A DNA stretch of 64,000 bases from Ligilactobacillus apodemi DSM 16634 = JCM 16172 (GCF_001434405.1 NZ_AZFT01000048.1:100517-164516), one strand, 5' to 3'; shown: positions 1 to 9,022, numbered from the stretch's first letter. The notes: generated by a model not told the origin, from the letters alone. Numbers and translations: made by a program.

Positions 1-2528
1 CTGACAGTGAAACTCCAATTACTATTTCTTATGATTTTGCGGGAACTGCTACAGCAGAACGAACTTTAACTGTCAAAGTTACCGCTGATGGTAATGAAGT
101 AGCTAAATTAGAAACAGCTGTGCAACCAAAACTTCATCTCGAAACGAAAGCTCCAGTAACGCAAATTATTGAAGTTGGTACTAAGCCAGTGGTGACAACT
201 GAAAAGATTCCGTATGAAACGATTTATATTACGGATGAAACAATGTTGGCGGATGCTCCTGAAGTCGTTTTAGTAGAAGGAAAAGAAGGGCAAAAAGTCA
301 CAACGATAAATTACACGTTAGATTTACAAACAGGTAAAGTTACAGCTCAAGCTCCAAAAGTTGAGGTAACTGTACAACCGGTAAATCGCGAAGTGAAGCG
401 TGGCGCTGGCCAAGCAACGACAATGCCATATAGCACAATATATCAGGCAAGTGAAGAATTAGATTTAGGTCAACAAGTAATTAGAATTAAAGGTAAAAAT
501 GGTCTCCTATTACCAAATGGAGTAGTAAGTAGAGCACCAATGCCTGAATGGATCTTAGTTGGTACAAAGCCAACTGTAGTTGAAACGGTACTTGAATTCT
601 CGACTCAGTATGAAGATGATGCGTTGCGTTTACCAACTGACCCAGAAATCGTTGTCACACCTGGTCGAAATGGTAAGACTATCACGACAACTAAATATAA
701 AGTAAATTCAAGTACGGGTGAAGTCACTGCTTTAGAACCAGTAGTTGAAACAACTCCAGCGGTCGATGAAGTGATTCGCCGTGGTGTTGGGAAAACCACA
801 CTAGTACCACGCATAACGAAGTATGTTGCCAATGTTACTTTACCTAAGGGCGAAACACATGAAATGGTAGCTGGGACTGATGGTGTGATCCATCCAAATG
901 GTGATACTCTGGTTGCTATGGAAGCTCGAGTAATAGAAGTTGGGGCTAAGCCAGTTATTGTAGAAACAAGAATCGAGCCTCAAGTAATTTACCAAGAAGA
1001 CCCAACGATGAAAAAAGAAGATCCTGAAATCGTGTTAGTTGAAGGGTTAGCAGGTAAAAAGACAATTACAACAAGCTTTAGGGTAAATGAAATTACCGGT
1101 ATGATCACTGAGATCACAAAAGAAGAAGTTGTTGCTCCAATTGATCGAGTGGTTAAAGTTGGGGTTGGCTCTGAAGTTGTTATCCCATATATGACGCAAT
1201 ATGAAGCTGACGCAACAATGATAGCTGGTGAAACAGCGGTCAAAGTAGCGGGTCAAACCGGAATCAAACATCCAAACGGCACGGTAACGACAGCACCAGT
1301 GACAGAAGTGATCTTAGTAGGTACAAAGGCTGCGGTAACAGAAGAAACATTAGCACCACAAGTGATCTACCAAGAAGACGCAACGATGAAAAAAGAAGAT
1401 CCACAAGTTGTCGTAGTTGAAGGTCAGGCAGGTAAGAAAATCACAACAGTAACTTACACCTTAGATGAAACGACAGGTAAAGTTTCTGCCAATGAACCAG
1501 TGGTAGAGATCACAGCGCCAATTGACCGTGTGATCAAAGTGGGCGTGGGTAACGAAAGTACGATTCCATATCTAACTAAATATGAAGCAGACGAAACGAT
1601 GACCGCCGGCGAAACAAAAGTCAAAGTTGCGGGCCAAACGGGGATCAAGCATCCAAATGGTACAGTGACAAAAGCACCGGTGACTGAAATCATTTTAGTA
1701 GGTACAAAAGCCTCAGTGTCAGAAGCAACGATTGCATTAAAAGTAATTTATCAAAAAGATCCAACAATGAAACAAGAAGACCCACAAATTGTTGTTGTAG
1801 AAGGCCAAACTGGTAAAGAAATTACCACGGTGACATATACCCTAGATGAAACGACAGGCAAAGTGACCGCTAATGAGTCGGTCGTAGAAACCATTGCGCC
1901 AGTTGACCGTGTGATCAAAGTCGGTGTAGGCGAAGATACAGTCTTACCATACGAAACGAAGTATGAAGCTGATGAAACGATGACCGCCGGCGAAACGAAA
2001 GTCAAAGTTGCGGGCCAAACGGGGATCAAGCATCCAAATGGCACGGTGACAAAAGAACCTGTGACTGAAATCATCTTAGTTGGTACTAAGCCAGTAGTAA
2101 CCGAAGAAGAAATTGCTTTTGAAGTTATCTGTGTTGATGATCCTACTTTACCAGCTGGGACAGTGGTCAAAGTTCAAAATGGTCAAGCGGGTAAGAAAAT
2201 CATTACTACAACTTACATTGTTGATGAAAATACTGGCGAATTAACGCCAATAACTACAGAAGAAGTATTGGAACCAGTAACCGAATTGGTTAAACGTGGT
2301 ACCAAGCCAGCTGAAGTTATCACAACAGTTAAAGAAGAAGTAAAAGTAATGCCTGTAGAGACACCAGCAGCACCAAAACAAGAAGTTGCTAAACCAGCTC
2401 AAGTTAAGGAAAAAGAATTGCCACAAACAGGTGATACAACAGAAAATACAGCTATTTTAGGAGCAGTTGGGATCCTCTTAGCTTTAGGCTTAGTTGCTTA
2501 CGATGGACGCAAAAAACGTCCCGAATAA
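1..2528 (+). CDS. G5-repeat LPxTG surface protein, 3' part
   Basis: Cell-wall anchored surface protein; the gene begins before the window, because the frame is open from base 3 with no start or ribosome site. The visible ~840 residues are alternating repeat units. A longer type (~73 residues, G5-like, ending in VIKVGVG or similar) alternates with a shorter type (~53 residues, core AGETKVKVAGQTGIKHPNG), six long and five short. The C-terminus has a Pro/Lys-rich wall spacer, the sorting motif LPQTG (from base 2418), a hydrophobic segment and a KKRPE tail, so sortase A should anchor it. G5 domains of SasG/Aap type form stiff rods involved in adhesion and biofilm; that role is inferred. An internal GTG at 120 is a valine codon, not a start. 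A stem-loop terminator follows. Confidence 0.9.
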   Translation, partial: DSETPITISYDFAGTATAERTLTVKVTADGNEVAKLETAVQPKLHLETKAPVTQIIEVGTKPVVTTEKIPYETIYITDETMLADAPEVVLVEGKEGQKVTTINYTLDLQTGKVTAQAPKVEVTVQPVNREVKRGAGQATTMPYSTIYQASEELDLGQQVIRIKGKNGLLLPNGVVSRAPMPEWILVGTKPTVVETVLEFSTQYEDDALRLPTDPEIVVTPGRNGKTITTTKYKVNSSTGEVTALEPVVETTPAVDEVIRRGVGKTTLVPRITKYVANVTLPKGETHEMVAGTDGVIHPNGDTLVAMEARVIEVGAKPVIVETRIEPQVIYQEDPTMKKEDPEIVLVEGLAGKKTITTSFRVNEITGMITEITKEEVVAPIDRVVKVGVGSEVVIPYMTQYEADATMIAGETAVKVAGQTGIKHPNGTVTTAPVTEVILVGTKAAVTEETLAPQVIYQEDATMKKEDPQVVVVEGQAGKKITTVTYTLDETTGKVSANEPVVEITAPIDRVIKVGVGNESTIPYLTKYEADETMTAGETKVKVAGQTGIKHPNGTVTKAPVTEIILVGTKASVSEATIALKVIYQKDPTMKQEDPQIVVVEGQTGKEITTVTYTLDETTGKVTANESVVETIAPVDRVIKVGVGEDTVLPYETKYEADETMTAGETKVKVAGQTGIKHPNGTVTKEPVTEIILVGTKPVVTEEEIAFEVICVDDPTLPAGTVVKVQNGQAGKKIITTTYIVDENTGELTPITTEEVLEPVTELVKRGTKPAEVITTVKEEVKVMPVETPAAPKQEVAKPAQVKEKELPQTGDTTENTAILGAVGILLALGLVAYDGRKKRPE
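1170..2090 (+). repeat. 381-bp tandem repeats inside the G5 gene
   Basis: The last full repeat pairs recur with a 381-bp (127-codon) period: the AGETxVKVAGQTGIKHPNG core begins near 1225, 1606 and 1987. The copies near 1600 and 1980 share the string gaccgccggcgaaac and almost all synonymous choices. The first copies in the gene are much more diverged, which suggests recent duplication or gene conversion at the 3' end. Confidence 0.85.
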
Positions 2529-2555
2529 TAAATGAAAAATCAATAAGTTTTTCGA

Positions 2556-2597
2556 AGTTCGTTAAAGATGCTTAGCATTTTTAGCGAGCTTTTTTTA
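2556..2597 (+). terminator. Terminator of the G5 surface-protein gene
   Basis: An AGTTCGTTAAA arm pairs with TTTTAGCGAGCT around an inner ATGC/GCAT hairpin and is followed by a run of T. It lies about 30 bases after the stop codon. Confidence 0.8.
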
Positions 2598-2797
2598 TTC
2601 AATGATAGGAAAAAAAGATAATTTGTTGTAAAAATCAATCTTTTTTGAATAAATAAATTTATTTAGTAAAAAAAAGATTGTATTTATCAAAGTGAAAATT
2701 TAACATAATATATGTAATTGATAATTTATTTTAATTTAATAAAAATCAATAGTCGTTTAGTCGTAAGAATCGTAGACCTTGTTTGGACTTGATAAGA

Positions 2798-2893
2798 ATG
2801 GGGAGAGATAAGTACAAACAAGGAGCAATTGTTAATATTATTAATGAAATCGCTATTTTAAAAAGAGAGATAATAAATGGAGAAAAAGGTTGA
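2798..2893 (+). CDS. Possible 31-residue ORF or gene remnant
   Basis: In an otherwise gene-free stretch of about 500 bases, a 31-codon frame (MGRDKYKQGAIVN... to GEKG) ends exactly where a good intrinsic terminator begins. The frame is open back to 2753, with in-frame TTG codons at 2783 and 2789. No clear ribosome site is seen. The composition (charged, helix-like, with I/E/K heptads) looks protein-like, so this may be the tail of a deleted gene rather than a functional peptide. No family recognised. The rest of 2600-2797 is very AT-rich and shows nothing else. Confidence 0.25.
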   Translation: MGRDKYKQGAIVNIINEIAILKREIINGEKG

Positions 2894-2919
2894 AGTAGAT
2901 CAAATGATCTGCTTTTTTT
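2894..2919 (+). terminator. Intrinsic terminator after the small ORF
   Basis: AGTAGATC and GATCTGCT form an 8-bp stem with one G-U pair and an AAAT loop, followed by seven T. It starts at the base after the TGA of the 31-codon frame, which supports that frame having been the end of a gene. Confidence 0.7.
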
Positions 2920-2939
2920 GTGGAAAATTTTAGAAAAAA

Positions 2940-2954
2940 CTTACAAAATGTAAG
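2940..2954. promoter_or_regulatory. Candidate operator upstream of rclA
   Basis: Perfect inverted repeat CTTACA-AAA-TGTAAG, eight bases upstream of the -35 box of the rclA promoter. The position suits an activator or repressor of the oxidant-defence operon; the regulator is not in the window. Confidence 0.4.
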
Positions 2955-2962
2955 CATATTTC

Positions 2963-2991
2963 GTGACCTTTTAAAATAAGGCTCGTATAAT
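2963..2991 (+). promoter_or_regulatory. Promoter of the rclA operon
   Basis: GTGACC, a 17-base spacer and a perfect TATAAT. The -10 lies 45 bases before the start codon, and no other promoter-like site is as good in this gap. Confidence 0.65.
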
Positions 2992-3035
2992 TAGGGTAAA
3001 TGTTACATGTCACTCAAGAAAGTGGGGATTTTTAA

Positions 3036-4367
3036 ATGACAAACGTTAAAAATATCATTATTGGTTTTGGTAAGGGTGGTAAAACACTCGCTAAAACTTT
3101 AGCTACAAAAGGTGAAGAAGTCTTAGTGATCGAAAGCTCTGATCAAATGTATGGTGGGACCTGCATCAATATTGGGTGTTTGCCTTCCAAACGCTTGATC
3201 ATCGAAGCAGACGCTAAACAAGATTTCGCTAAAGCAGTCTCAGGTAAAAATGAAATGACAGCCTTTTTACGAGATAAAAACTATCACATGTTAGCGGACG
3301 AACCAAGTGTCCAGGTACTCAATGGGACTGCTAAGTTTGTCAATGATCACGAAGTTCAAGTGACGACTCCAGCTGGGGAAGTTTTGGATTTTACAGGCGA
3401 ACGGATTTTTATCAACACTGGGGCTGAATCAGTTATTTTACCGATCCCAGGCTTAAAAGACAGCAAATACTTGTTAGATTCAACTAAAGCAATGGATCAA
3501 AGTACATTACCACAAGAATTGGTGATCATTGGTGCTGGTTACATTGGGTTAGAATTTGCTGGAATGTTTGCACGTTACGGGGCGAAGGTGACGGTGTTAG
3601 ATGCCTCACCAAACTTTATTCCGCGTGAAGACGATGATGTTTCCCAAATGGTCTTTAAAAATATGCAAGAACTCGGAATCGACTTTAAGTTAGGCGTCAA
3701 GATCGTTGAAGTTAAAGATCTAGCTGACAAAGTCGAAGTTGTCTATGAACAAGCTGGCGAAACTAAGCAAGTAACAGCCGATAAAGTTTTAGCTGCTACT
3801 GGACGTAAGCCACGCACAAGTGAGCTGGGCTTAGAAAATACCGGCATCAAATTAGATGAACGTGGCGCTGTGATCGTGGATGACCAATTACACACAACAG
3901 TTCCAGGCGTTTGGGCGATTGGGGATGTAAAAGGTGGTCTCCAATTTACCTATATCTCTTTAGACGATTTTCGAATCATTAAAGATGAGTTATTCGGGGA
4001 TGGCAAGCGCAAGATCAGTGATCGCAAAAATGTTCCTTACAGTGTCTTTCTTGAACCGCCATTGTCAAAAGTTGGTTTGAACGAAAAAGAAGCTAAGGCA
4101 CAAGGAATTGAATATAAACTCTTTAAATTGCCTGTAGCTGCGATTCCAAAAGCACGTGTCTTAAAAGATACTCGTGGGGTCTTTAAAGTCTTAGTTGATC
4201 CAAAGACTGAACGAATCTTAGGGGCAACGCTTTATGGGAAAGAATCGCACGAATTGATCAACTTGATCAGTTTAGCGATCAATGCTAAATTACCATATAC
4301 GCTCTTGCGTGATCAAATTTATACTCATCCAACAATGAGTGAAGCTTTAAATGATGTTTTTAAATAA
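3036..4367 (+). CDS. rclA: RclA-type flavin disulfide reductase
   Basis: Class I pyridine nucleotide-disulfide oxidoreductase of 443 residues. The N-terminal FAD-binding GFGKGG (residues 10-15) is followed by the redox pair Cys43/Cys48 in GGTCINIGCLPSK. A second NAD(P)H-binding GAGYIG lies near 165. The C-terminal dimerisation domain ends in HPTMSE (His431/Glu436). The protein resembles E. coli RclA through its whole length, including the GGLQFTYISLDD and RKNVPYSVF stretches; that family reduces Cu(II) and hypothiocyanite and protects against reactive chlorine species. Start chosen at ATG behind AGTGGGG. It is first of a two-gene operon with a palindrome upstream of the promoter. Mercuric reductase is less likely because no N-terminal HMA domain or C-terminal vicinal cysteines are present. 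Confidence 0.9.
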   Translation: MTNVKNIIIGFGKGGKTLAKTLATKGEEVLVIESSDQMYGGTCINIGCLPSKRLIIEADAKQDFAKAVSGKNEMTAFLRDKNYHMLADEPSVQVLNGTAKFVNDHEVQVTTPAGEVLDFTGERIFINTGAESVILPIPGLKDSKYLLDSTKAMDQSTLPQELVIIGAGYIGLEFAGMFARYGAKVTVLDASPNFIPREDDDVSQMVFKNMQELGIDFKLGVKIVEVKDLADKVEVVYEQAGETKQVTADKVLAATGRKPRTSELGLENTGIKLDERGAVIVDDQLHTTVPGVWAIGDVKGGLQFTYISLDDFRIIKDELFGDGKRKISDRKNVPYSVFLEPPLSKVGLNEKEAKAQGIEYKLFKLPVAAIPKARVLKDTRGVFKVLVDPKTERILGATLYGKESHELINLISLAINAKLPYTLLRDQIYTHPTMSEALNDVFK

Positions 4368-4379
4368 GGAAGGATAAAA

Positions 4380-5021
4380 ATGAAAGTCTTTATTGTCGGT
4401 GCAACGGGACGGGTAGCGACGGAATTGATCAAAGATCTGGTAGCTAAAGGGCACCAAATCACGGCTGCAGCCCGCAAACCTGAAAATGTTGTTTTAAAAG
4501 ATGATCCTTTGGTGACAACAGTTAAGTTAGATCTCCATGCTTCAGTAGAAGAACTAGCAACGCTGATCGGAAAACAAGATGTGATTTATTTTACTGCGGG
4601 TTCTCGGGGCAAGGATCTCTTACAAACCGATGCGTTTGGTGCAGTCAAAACGATGCAAGCTGCAGAACAAAACGGAATCAAGCGTTATATCATGTTAAGT
4701 TCGATGCACGCCTTAGAACCTGAATTTTGGCACGAAGGCGCATTAGCTAAGATCATGGATTATAACATTGCTAAATTCTTTGCGGATAACTATTTGATCC
4801 ACAATACGAGCTTAGACTATACGATCTTACAACCAGCAGTTTTAGTCGAAGAGCCTGGAACTGGAAAGATCACTGTCGGAAAAGAGATCGGCAAGCAAAA
4901 TCCGATCGCAGATGTGGCATTAACGTTAGCCGAACTGCTAGAACACGATAATACACGTGGTAAAGTTATTTTGATGAGCAGTGGAACTACACCGATCGCA
5001 CAGGCTTTAGCTAGTATTTAA
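4380..5021 (+). CDS. NAD(P)-binding SDR-like (NmrA/YwnB type) protein
   Basis: Protein of 213 residues with a Rossmann start MKVFIVGATGRVATEL, an alternating beta/alpha pattern and an active-site-like YN-AK segment (DYNIAKFFADNYL near 135). This matches the atypical short-chain dehydrogenase group often annotated NAD(P)H-binding or NmrA-like. It starts 12 bases after rclA behind AAGGAAGG and shares its promoter, so a role in redox stress is likely. The substrate cannot be told from sequence. Confidence 0.8.
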   Translation: MKVFIVGATGRVATELIKDLVAKGHQITAAARKPENVVLKDDPLVTTVKLDLHASVEELATLIGKQDVIYFTAGSRGKDLLQTDAFGAVKTMQAAEQNGIKRYIMLSSMHALEPEFWHEGALAKIMDYNIAKFFADNYLIHNTSLDYTILQPAVLVEEPGTGKITVGKEIGKQNPIADVALTLAELLEHDNTRGKVILMSSGTTPIAQALASI

Positions 5022-5096
5022 CAAAAAACGGTATGGGAGAAACTGACCGTCTAAACCTAAACTTTAGACTAAGTTTTCCCAATACCGTTTTTTTGT
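5022..5096. terminator. Bidirectional terminator between convergent genes
   Basis: A long imperfect stem pairs CAAAAAACGGTAT-GGG with CCC-AATACCGTTTTTTTG. Inside it a second perfect GTCTAAA/TTTAGAC hairpin is nested. T-runs on both strands serve the SDR gene and the oppositely oriented FMN reductase gene. Confidence 0.85.
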
Positions 5097-5626
5097 TAGA
5101 GTAGACGGTTAAAATCGGCAGTGATCGCTGGTAAAAGTGGGCGATAAGTTTCTAAGATTGCCAGCGTTTCTTCAGTGCTAGCGCTAGGAGCAAGCGTAAT
5201 TTGTGGTGCCACAGCAAGTGTTGGCATTTTTAAACCTTGCATCACTAGGCGTAAGGCAATTTGGGCTTGAGTCCCACCATGTCCACCAAAAGTAACGAGA
5301 CAAGCTGGTTTATTGGCCCATTCTTGATAAAGGTAATCAAGTGCATTTTTTAAGACTGCAGGATAGCCCCAGTTATATTGTGGAACAATGAAAATAAAGC
5401 CATCTAAGCTTTGGATCGTTTGGCTCCAAAGCTTGGTTTTTTCGTGTTCGTATTGCATTGTTTGAGGCAATGCTTTTTCATCTAAAAATGGTAAGTCAAA
5501 TGTCGCTAGATCGATCAGCTCAAATTCAAGCTCATCCGTTGGTAAATTTTCATAAAACCATTGAGCAATCATGGGGCTTCGTCTTGTTGGACGGGTACTC
5601 CCGATAATAATTCCTATTTTTTTCAT
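5096..5626 (-). CDS. NADPH-dependent FMN reductase family protein
   Basis: Flavodoxin-fold protein of 176 residues. It has the FMN phosphate-binding GSTRPTRRS loop near residues 9-17 and the family hallmark PQYNWGYPAVLKNALDYL near 82-99, followed by a GGHGG segment. Enzymes of this family reduce flavins, quinones or azo compounds with NAD(P)H. A strong GGAGG lies before the ATG. It is transcribed alone, converging on the rclA operon. The usual neighbour of ecfA1 in lactobacilli is rplQ, so this gene probably marks a local rearrangement (inference). Confidence 0.88.
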   Translation of the reverse strand: MKKIGIIIGSTRPTRRSPMIAQWFYENLPTDELEFELIDLATFDLPFLDEKALPQTMQYEHEKTKLWSQTIQSLDGFIFIVPQYNWGYPAVLKNALDYLYQEWANKPACLVTFGGHGGTQAQIALRLVMQGLKMPTLAVAPQITLAPSASTEETLAILETYRPLLPAITADFNRLL

Positions 5627-5696
5627 AAAAAAACCTCCATATCTCAGTTAATTTTAAACTTCCGCACAAATGGAAGCAAATTATCAGGCTAAAATA

Positions 5697-5705
5697 TGGT
5701 ATATT
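5697..5705 (+). promoter_or_regulatory. Extended -10 promoter of the ecf operon
   Basis: TGGTATATT about 46 bases upstream of ecfA1, in the only gap before the operon. No good -35 box is visible. Confidence 0.4.
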
Positions 5706-5750
5706 AGTTCTAAATGTAGATAACTGTAGTTCAGTTAAGAGGAAAAATAA

Positions 5751-6590
5751 ATGAATTCAATAATTGAAATTAAAGATCTGAGTTTTTCATATGATCATGA
5801 GGAGCCAAAAAAGGTACTTGATCAGGTCAATTTAACGATTGACCAAGGCCAATGGGTCGCTTTGATCGGGCATAATGGTAGTGGCAAAAGTACCTTAGCT
5901 AAATTGATCGATGGTTTGTTAACGCCAACCACAGGTACGATCACCGTTGCGGGGCAGACTTTAAGTGAAGAAACTGTTTGGGAGATCCGCGACCATATTG
6001 GAATGGTTTTTCAAAATCCAGATAACCAATTTATCGGTGCCGATGTGGCTGGGGATGTTGCCTTTGGTTTAGAAAATCGGGGGGTTCCTTATGAAGAAAT
6101 GCATTTACGTGTCAAAGAAGCCTTAAAAGCGGTCAACATGGAAAAATTTGCTGCTCATGAACCAGTACGTTTATCTGGGGGCCAAAAGCAACGAGTTGCG
6201 ATCGCAGGGGTTTTAGCGTTACGTCCGCAAATCGTGATTTTCGATGAGTCAACGAGTATGTTAGATCCTAAGGGGCGCCAAGAGATCGTAGCGCTGATGC
6301 GACGCTTGAATAAAGAAGAAGGCTTTACTGTGATCTCGATCACGCACGATATTGATGAAGCCTCTTTAGCAGACCGGATCATTGTGCTAGATGATGGTAA
6401 AGTCATTGCTGATGATGCGCCTGCAAAAATTTTTAGTCGGGGCAATGAATTGTTCAAAATCGGACTAGATGTCCCATATCCAGAACGGTTAAAACATGAA
6501 TTGGCACATTTAGGTGTACAAGTCCCGAAAAAGTATCTTACAGAAAAGGAAATGGTAGACTGGTTATGTCAATACGTCTTGAAAAAATGA
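5751..6590 (+). CDS. ecfA1: ECF transporter ATPase EcfA1
   Basis: First of two ATPases of an energy-coupling factor vitamin transporter, 279 residues. Walker A GHNGSGKST with Lys46, Q-loop MVFQNPDNQF, signature LSGGQKQR, and Walker B IVIFDEST followed by MLDPKGR. The DNQF-type Q-loop and the DEST Walker B are typical of EcfA1. With EcfA2 and EcfT it makes the shared module that pairs with separate substrate-binding S proteins (riboflavin, folate, biotin and others), none of which are encoded here. It overlaps ecfA2 by 25 bases. Confidence 0.95.
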   Translation: MNSIIEIKDLSFSYDHEEPKKVLDQVNLTIDQGQWVALIGHNGSGKSTLAKLIDGLLTPTTGTITVAGQTLSEETVWEIRDHIGMVFQNPDNQFIGADVAGDVAFGLENRGVPYEEMHLRVKEALKAVNMEKFAAHEPVRLSGGQKQRVAIAGVLALRPQIVIFDESTSMLDPKGRQEIVALMRRLNKEEGFTVISITHDIDEASLADRIIVLDDGKVIADDAPAKIFSRGNELFKIGLDVPYPERLKHELAHLGVQVPKKYLTEKEMVDWLCQYVLKK

Positions 6591-7438
6591 GCCATACCTA
6601 TCAAGTAGGTACGCCACTTGAAGAAGTTGCAGTCAAAGAAGTGAGCTTTGAGATCAAAAATCAAAGTTTTACTGCGATCGTTGGGCATACCGGTAGTGGT
6701 AAATCTACGCTTCTCCAACACTTAAATGGGCTATTAAAACCAACGAGTGGCTATTTAACGATCAACGGGCATAAGATCACGCCTGAGACTAAAAATAAAG
6801 AGCTCGGGGACTTACGCCAAGAAGTAGGTTTTGTCTTTCAATTTCCCGAAGCGCAATTATTTGAAGAAACGGTCTTAAAAGATATTGCCTTTGCGCCTAA
6901 AAATTTTGGCAAAAGTGAAGCCGAAGCCCTAGAGATTGCGCGTGAAAAAGCAAAATTAGTCAAATTACCTGAAGCTGTTTTAGAGCGTTCACCGTTTGAA
7001 CTTTCAGGCGGACAAATGCGACGAGTGGCGATTGCAGGGATCCTCGCAATGTCACCTAAGATCTTAGTTTTAGATGAGCCAACAGCAGGCTTAGATCCCG
7101 TTGGGAGATTTGAAATGATGGAGTTATTTAAGCAACTCCATCAAAAAGAAGGACTTACAATCATTTTAGTGACTCACCAAATGAATGATGTTGCTAATTA
7201 TGCTGATCATGTGCTCGTGATGGAAGAAGGGCAGTTAATCGCCGATACAACATCTAAAGAGCTTTTTAGTGACCCTAGTTGGCTCAAAGCACATCATTTG
7301 AGTTTGCCCCAAACAACTGATTTTGCTTATCAGCTCCAACAACGTGGCATCTCATTTGAAACGCTCCCGTTAACGGAACACGAGCTGGCGCGTTTCTTAG
7401 CCCCAAAACTCAACCAAAGGGGGAAAATCGATGGGTAA
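6566..7438 (+). CDS. ecfA2: ECF transporter ATPase EcfA2
   Basis: Second ATPase of the ECF module, 290 residues. Walker A GHTGSGKST, Q-loop FQFPEAQLFEE, signature LSGGQMRR, and Walker B ILVLDEPTAGLD. The FPEAQLF loop is characteristic of EcfA2. Starting at MSIRLEKMSHTYQ matches the usual family N-terminus and puts the start inside ecfA1, giving translational coupling. It overlaps ecfT by eight bases. Confidence 0.95.
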   Translation: MSIRLEKMSHTYQVGTPLEEVAVKEVSFEIKNQSFTAIVGHTGSGKSTLLQHLNGLLKPTSGYLTINGHKITPETKNKELGDLRQEVGFVFQFPEAQLFEETVLKDIAFAPKNFGKSEAEALEIAREKAKLVKLPEAVLERSPFELSGGQMRRVAIAGILAMSPKILVLDEPTAGLDPVGRFEMMELFKQLHQKEGLTIILVTHQMNDVANYADHVLVMEEGQLIADTTSKELFSDPSWLKAHHLSLPQTTDFAYQLQQRGISFETLPLTEHELARFLAPKLNQRGKIDG

Positions 7439-8225
7439 ATTATTATTAGGTCGTTACTTACAAGGTAATTCATTTGTGCACCGCTTAGATCCACGGGCTA
7501 AGATGATCTTATGTTTTTATTTTGTCTTGATCGTCTTTTTATGTAACAACTGGCAGACTTATCTTTTATTGAGTGCCACGACTTTATTGTGCGCTGTGCT
7601 CTCAAAAATAAAGTTGAGTTATTTTATAAAAGGCGTCATGCCTCTTATTTGGTTGATCTTATTTACCGTCTTATTACAAGTCTTCTTTACGCGAGGGGGC
7701 ACCGTTTACTGGCAATTTGGTCCGCTGACGTTGACACAATTTGGTTTGTTAAACGGGGTGTTTGTCTTTTGTCGTTTTGTCTTGATTATTTTTATGTCGA
7801 CCCTTTTAACATTGACGACGCCACCGTTAGCGATCGCTGATGCCACGGAATCATTGATGGCGCCACTTAAAAAAATCAAGGTGCCAGTCCACGAGATTTC
7901 GTTGATGTTATCGATTGCATTACGTTTCGTGCCAACTTTGATGGATGAAACAACTAAGATCATGAATGCGCAACGCTCTCGGGGCGTAGATTTTAGTGAG
8001 GGAAGTTTGGTCAAGCGGATCAAAGCCGTGATCCCTTTACTGATACCACTATTTGTGAGTGCGTTGACTCGGGCCGAAGATCTAGCAACTGCCATGGAAG
8101 CACGGGGCTACCGGGGCGGTGAAGGACGCACTAAATACCGCCGGCAAATCTGGCAATTAAAAGACACCGTTTCACTTGTTTTCTTTGGGTTAGTGACGGT
8201 TGGCTTGATATTTTTGAGAAATTGA
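7431..8225 (+). CDS. ecfT: ECF transporter transmembrane protein EcfT
   Basis: Integral membrane coupling subunit, 264 residues, with hydrophobic segments clustered in residues 25-120 and a last one at the C-terminus. The two cytoplasmic coupling helices carry the Arg-Gly motifs SRG (AQRSRGVDF) and ARG (MEARGYRGG) that dock on EcfA1/A2. A GGGGG-rich ribosome site lies inside the end of ecfA2. Third gene of the module, followed 12 bases later by truA. Confidence 0.95.
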   Translation: MGKLLLGRYLQGNSFVHRLDPRAKMILCFYFVLIVFLCNNWQTYLLLSATTLLCAVLSKIKLSYFIKGVMPLIWLILFTVLLQVFFTRGGTVYWQFGPLTLTQFGLLNGVFVFCRFVLIIFMSTLLTLTTPPLAIADATESLMAPLKKIKVPVHEISLMLSIALRFVPTLMDETTKIMNAQRSRGVDFSEGSLVKRIKAVIPLLIPLFVSALTRAEDLATAMEARGYRGGEGRTKYRRQIWQLKDTVSLVFFGLVTVGLIFLRN

Positions 8226-8237
8226 GGAATTGAAAAG

Positions 8238-8990
8238 ATGACACAACGTTATATGATAACTTTAGCTTATGACGGAACAAATTTTGCGGGCTTTCAGACC
8301 CAGCCCAACCAGCGCACCGTCCAATCTGTCTTGGAAAAAGCGCTAAATAAGATGAGTAAATTCGATGACTACATCACGATCCATGGCTCGGGCCGGACTG
8401 ATGCTGGCGTACATGCTTTAGGGCAAGTCGTGCATTTTGATTTTCCCCATGAAATCGCACCAGCAGGGATGTTAAAGGGGCTAAATTCGATGTTGCCCCT
8501 CGATTGTGAAGTTGTTGATTGCAAGATCGTTAGTCCTGATTTTCATGCGCGCTTCACGACTCACGGCAAACGTTACATGTATCGGGTCAGTCGTTCGTGG
8601 TTTACCGATCCGTTTAAACGTTTTTATACGGGACATTATAAATACCCATTAGACGTTGAGCGCATCAAAGAAGCACTACCTGATGTGGTCGGTACCCATG
8701 ACTTTTCAAGTTTTGTGGCTTCGGGTAGTCAAACTAAAAATCATGTGCGGACGATCTATGAAGCAACGGTGCGAGAAGATAAAGAAAATAATGAAGTGAT
8801 CTTTGAATTTTATGGCAATGGTTTTTTATATAACCAAGTGCGGATCATGGTGGCAACTTTGCTTGAAATCGGCAATGGCAAGCGTCCCGTGCATGATTTT
8901 TTACGGCTTTATGAGGTCAAAGACCGCAATGAATGCCGTGAAACCGCCCCAGCGAGTGGCTTATATTTGAAAAAAGTCTATTATGATTAA
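8238..8990 (+). CDS. truA: tRNA pseudouridine synthase A
   Basis: TruA, 250 residues, converts U38-U40 of the tRNA anticodon arm to pseudouridine. The catalytic Asp lies in [15 protein letters not shown], near residue 54. The fold signatures FHARF, KRYMYRV and the C-terminal [10 protein letters not shown] are present. The order ecfT-truA-rplM-rpsI is the conserved lactobacillus arrangement. A GAGGAATTGAAAAG site lies before the ATG. Confidence 0.96.
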   Translation: MTQRYMITLAYDGTNFAGFQTQPNQRTVQSVLEKALNKMSKFDDYITIHGSGRTDAGVHALGQVVHFDFPHEIAPAGMLKGLNSMLPLDCEVVDCKIVSPDFHARFTTHGKRYMYRVSRSWFTDPFKRFYTGHYKYPLDVERIKEALPDVVGTHDFSSFVASGSQTKNHVRTIYEATVREDKENNEVIFEFYGNGFLYNQVRIMVATLLEIGNGKRPVHDFLRLYEVKDRNECRETAPASGLYLKKVYYD

Positions 8991-9022
8991 GCTTTATTGC
9001 TAGACTTTTTTGAAAGTTATAA

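Noticed and set aside
989..2170. Several long minus-strand frames in the G5 repeats
   Set aside because: Shadows produced by repeat composition; they lack ribosome sites and repeat with the coding strand.
120..2528. GTG at 120 as start of the G5 protein
   Set aside because: The frame is open to base 3 with protein-like sequence and no ribosome site; the gene begins outside the window.
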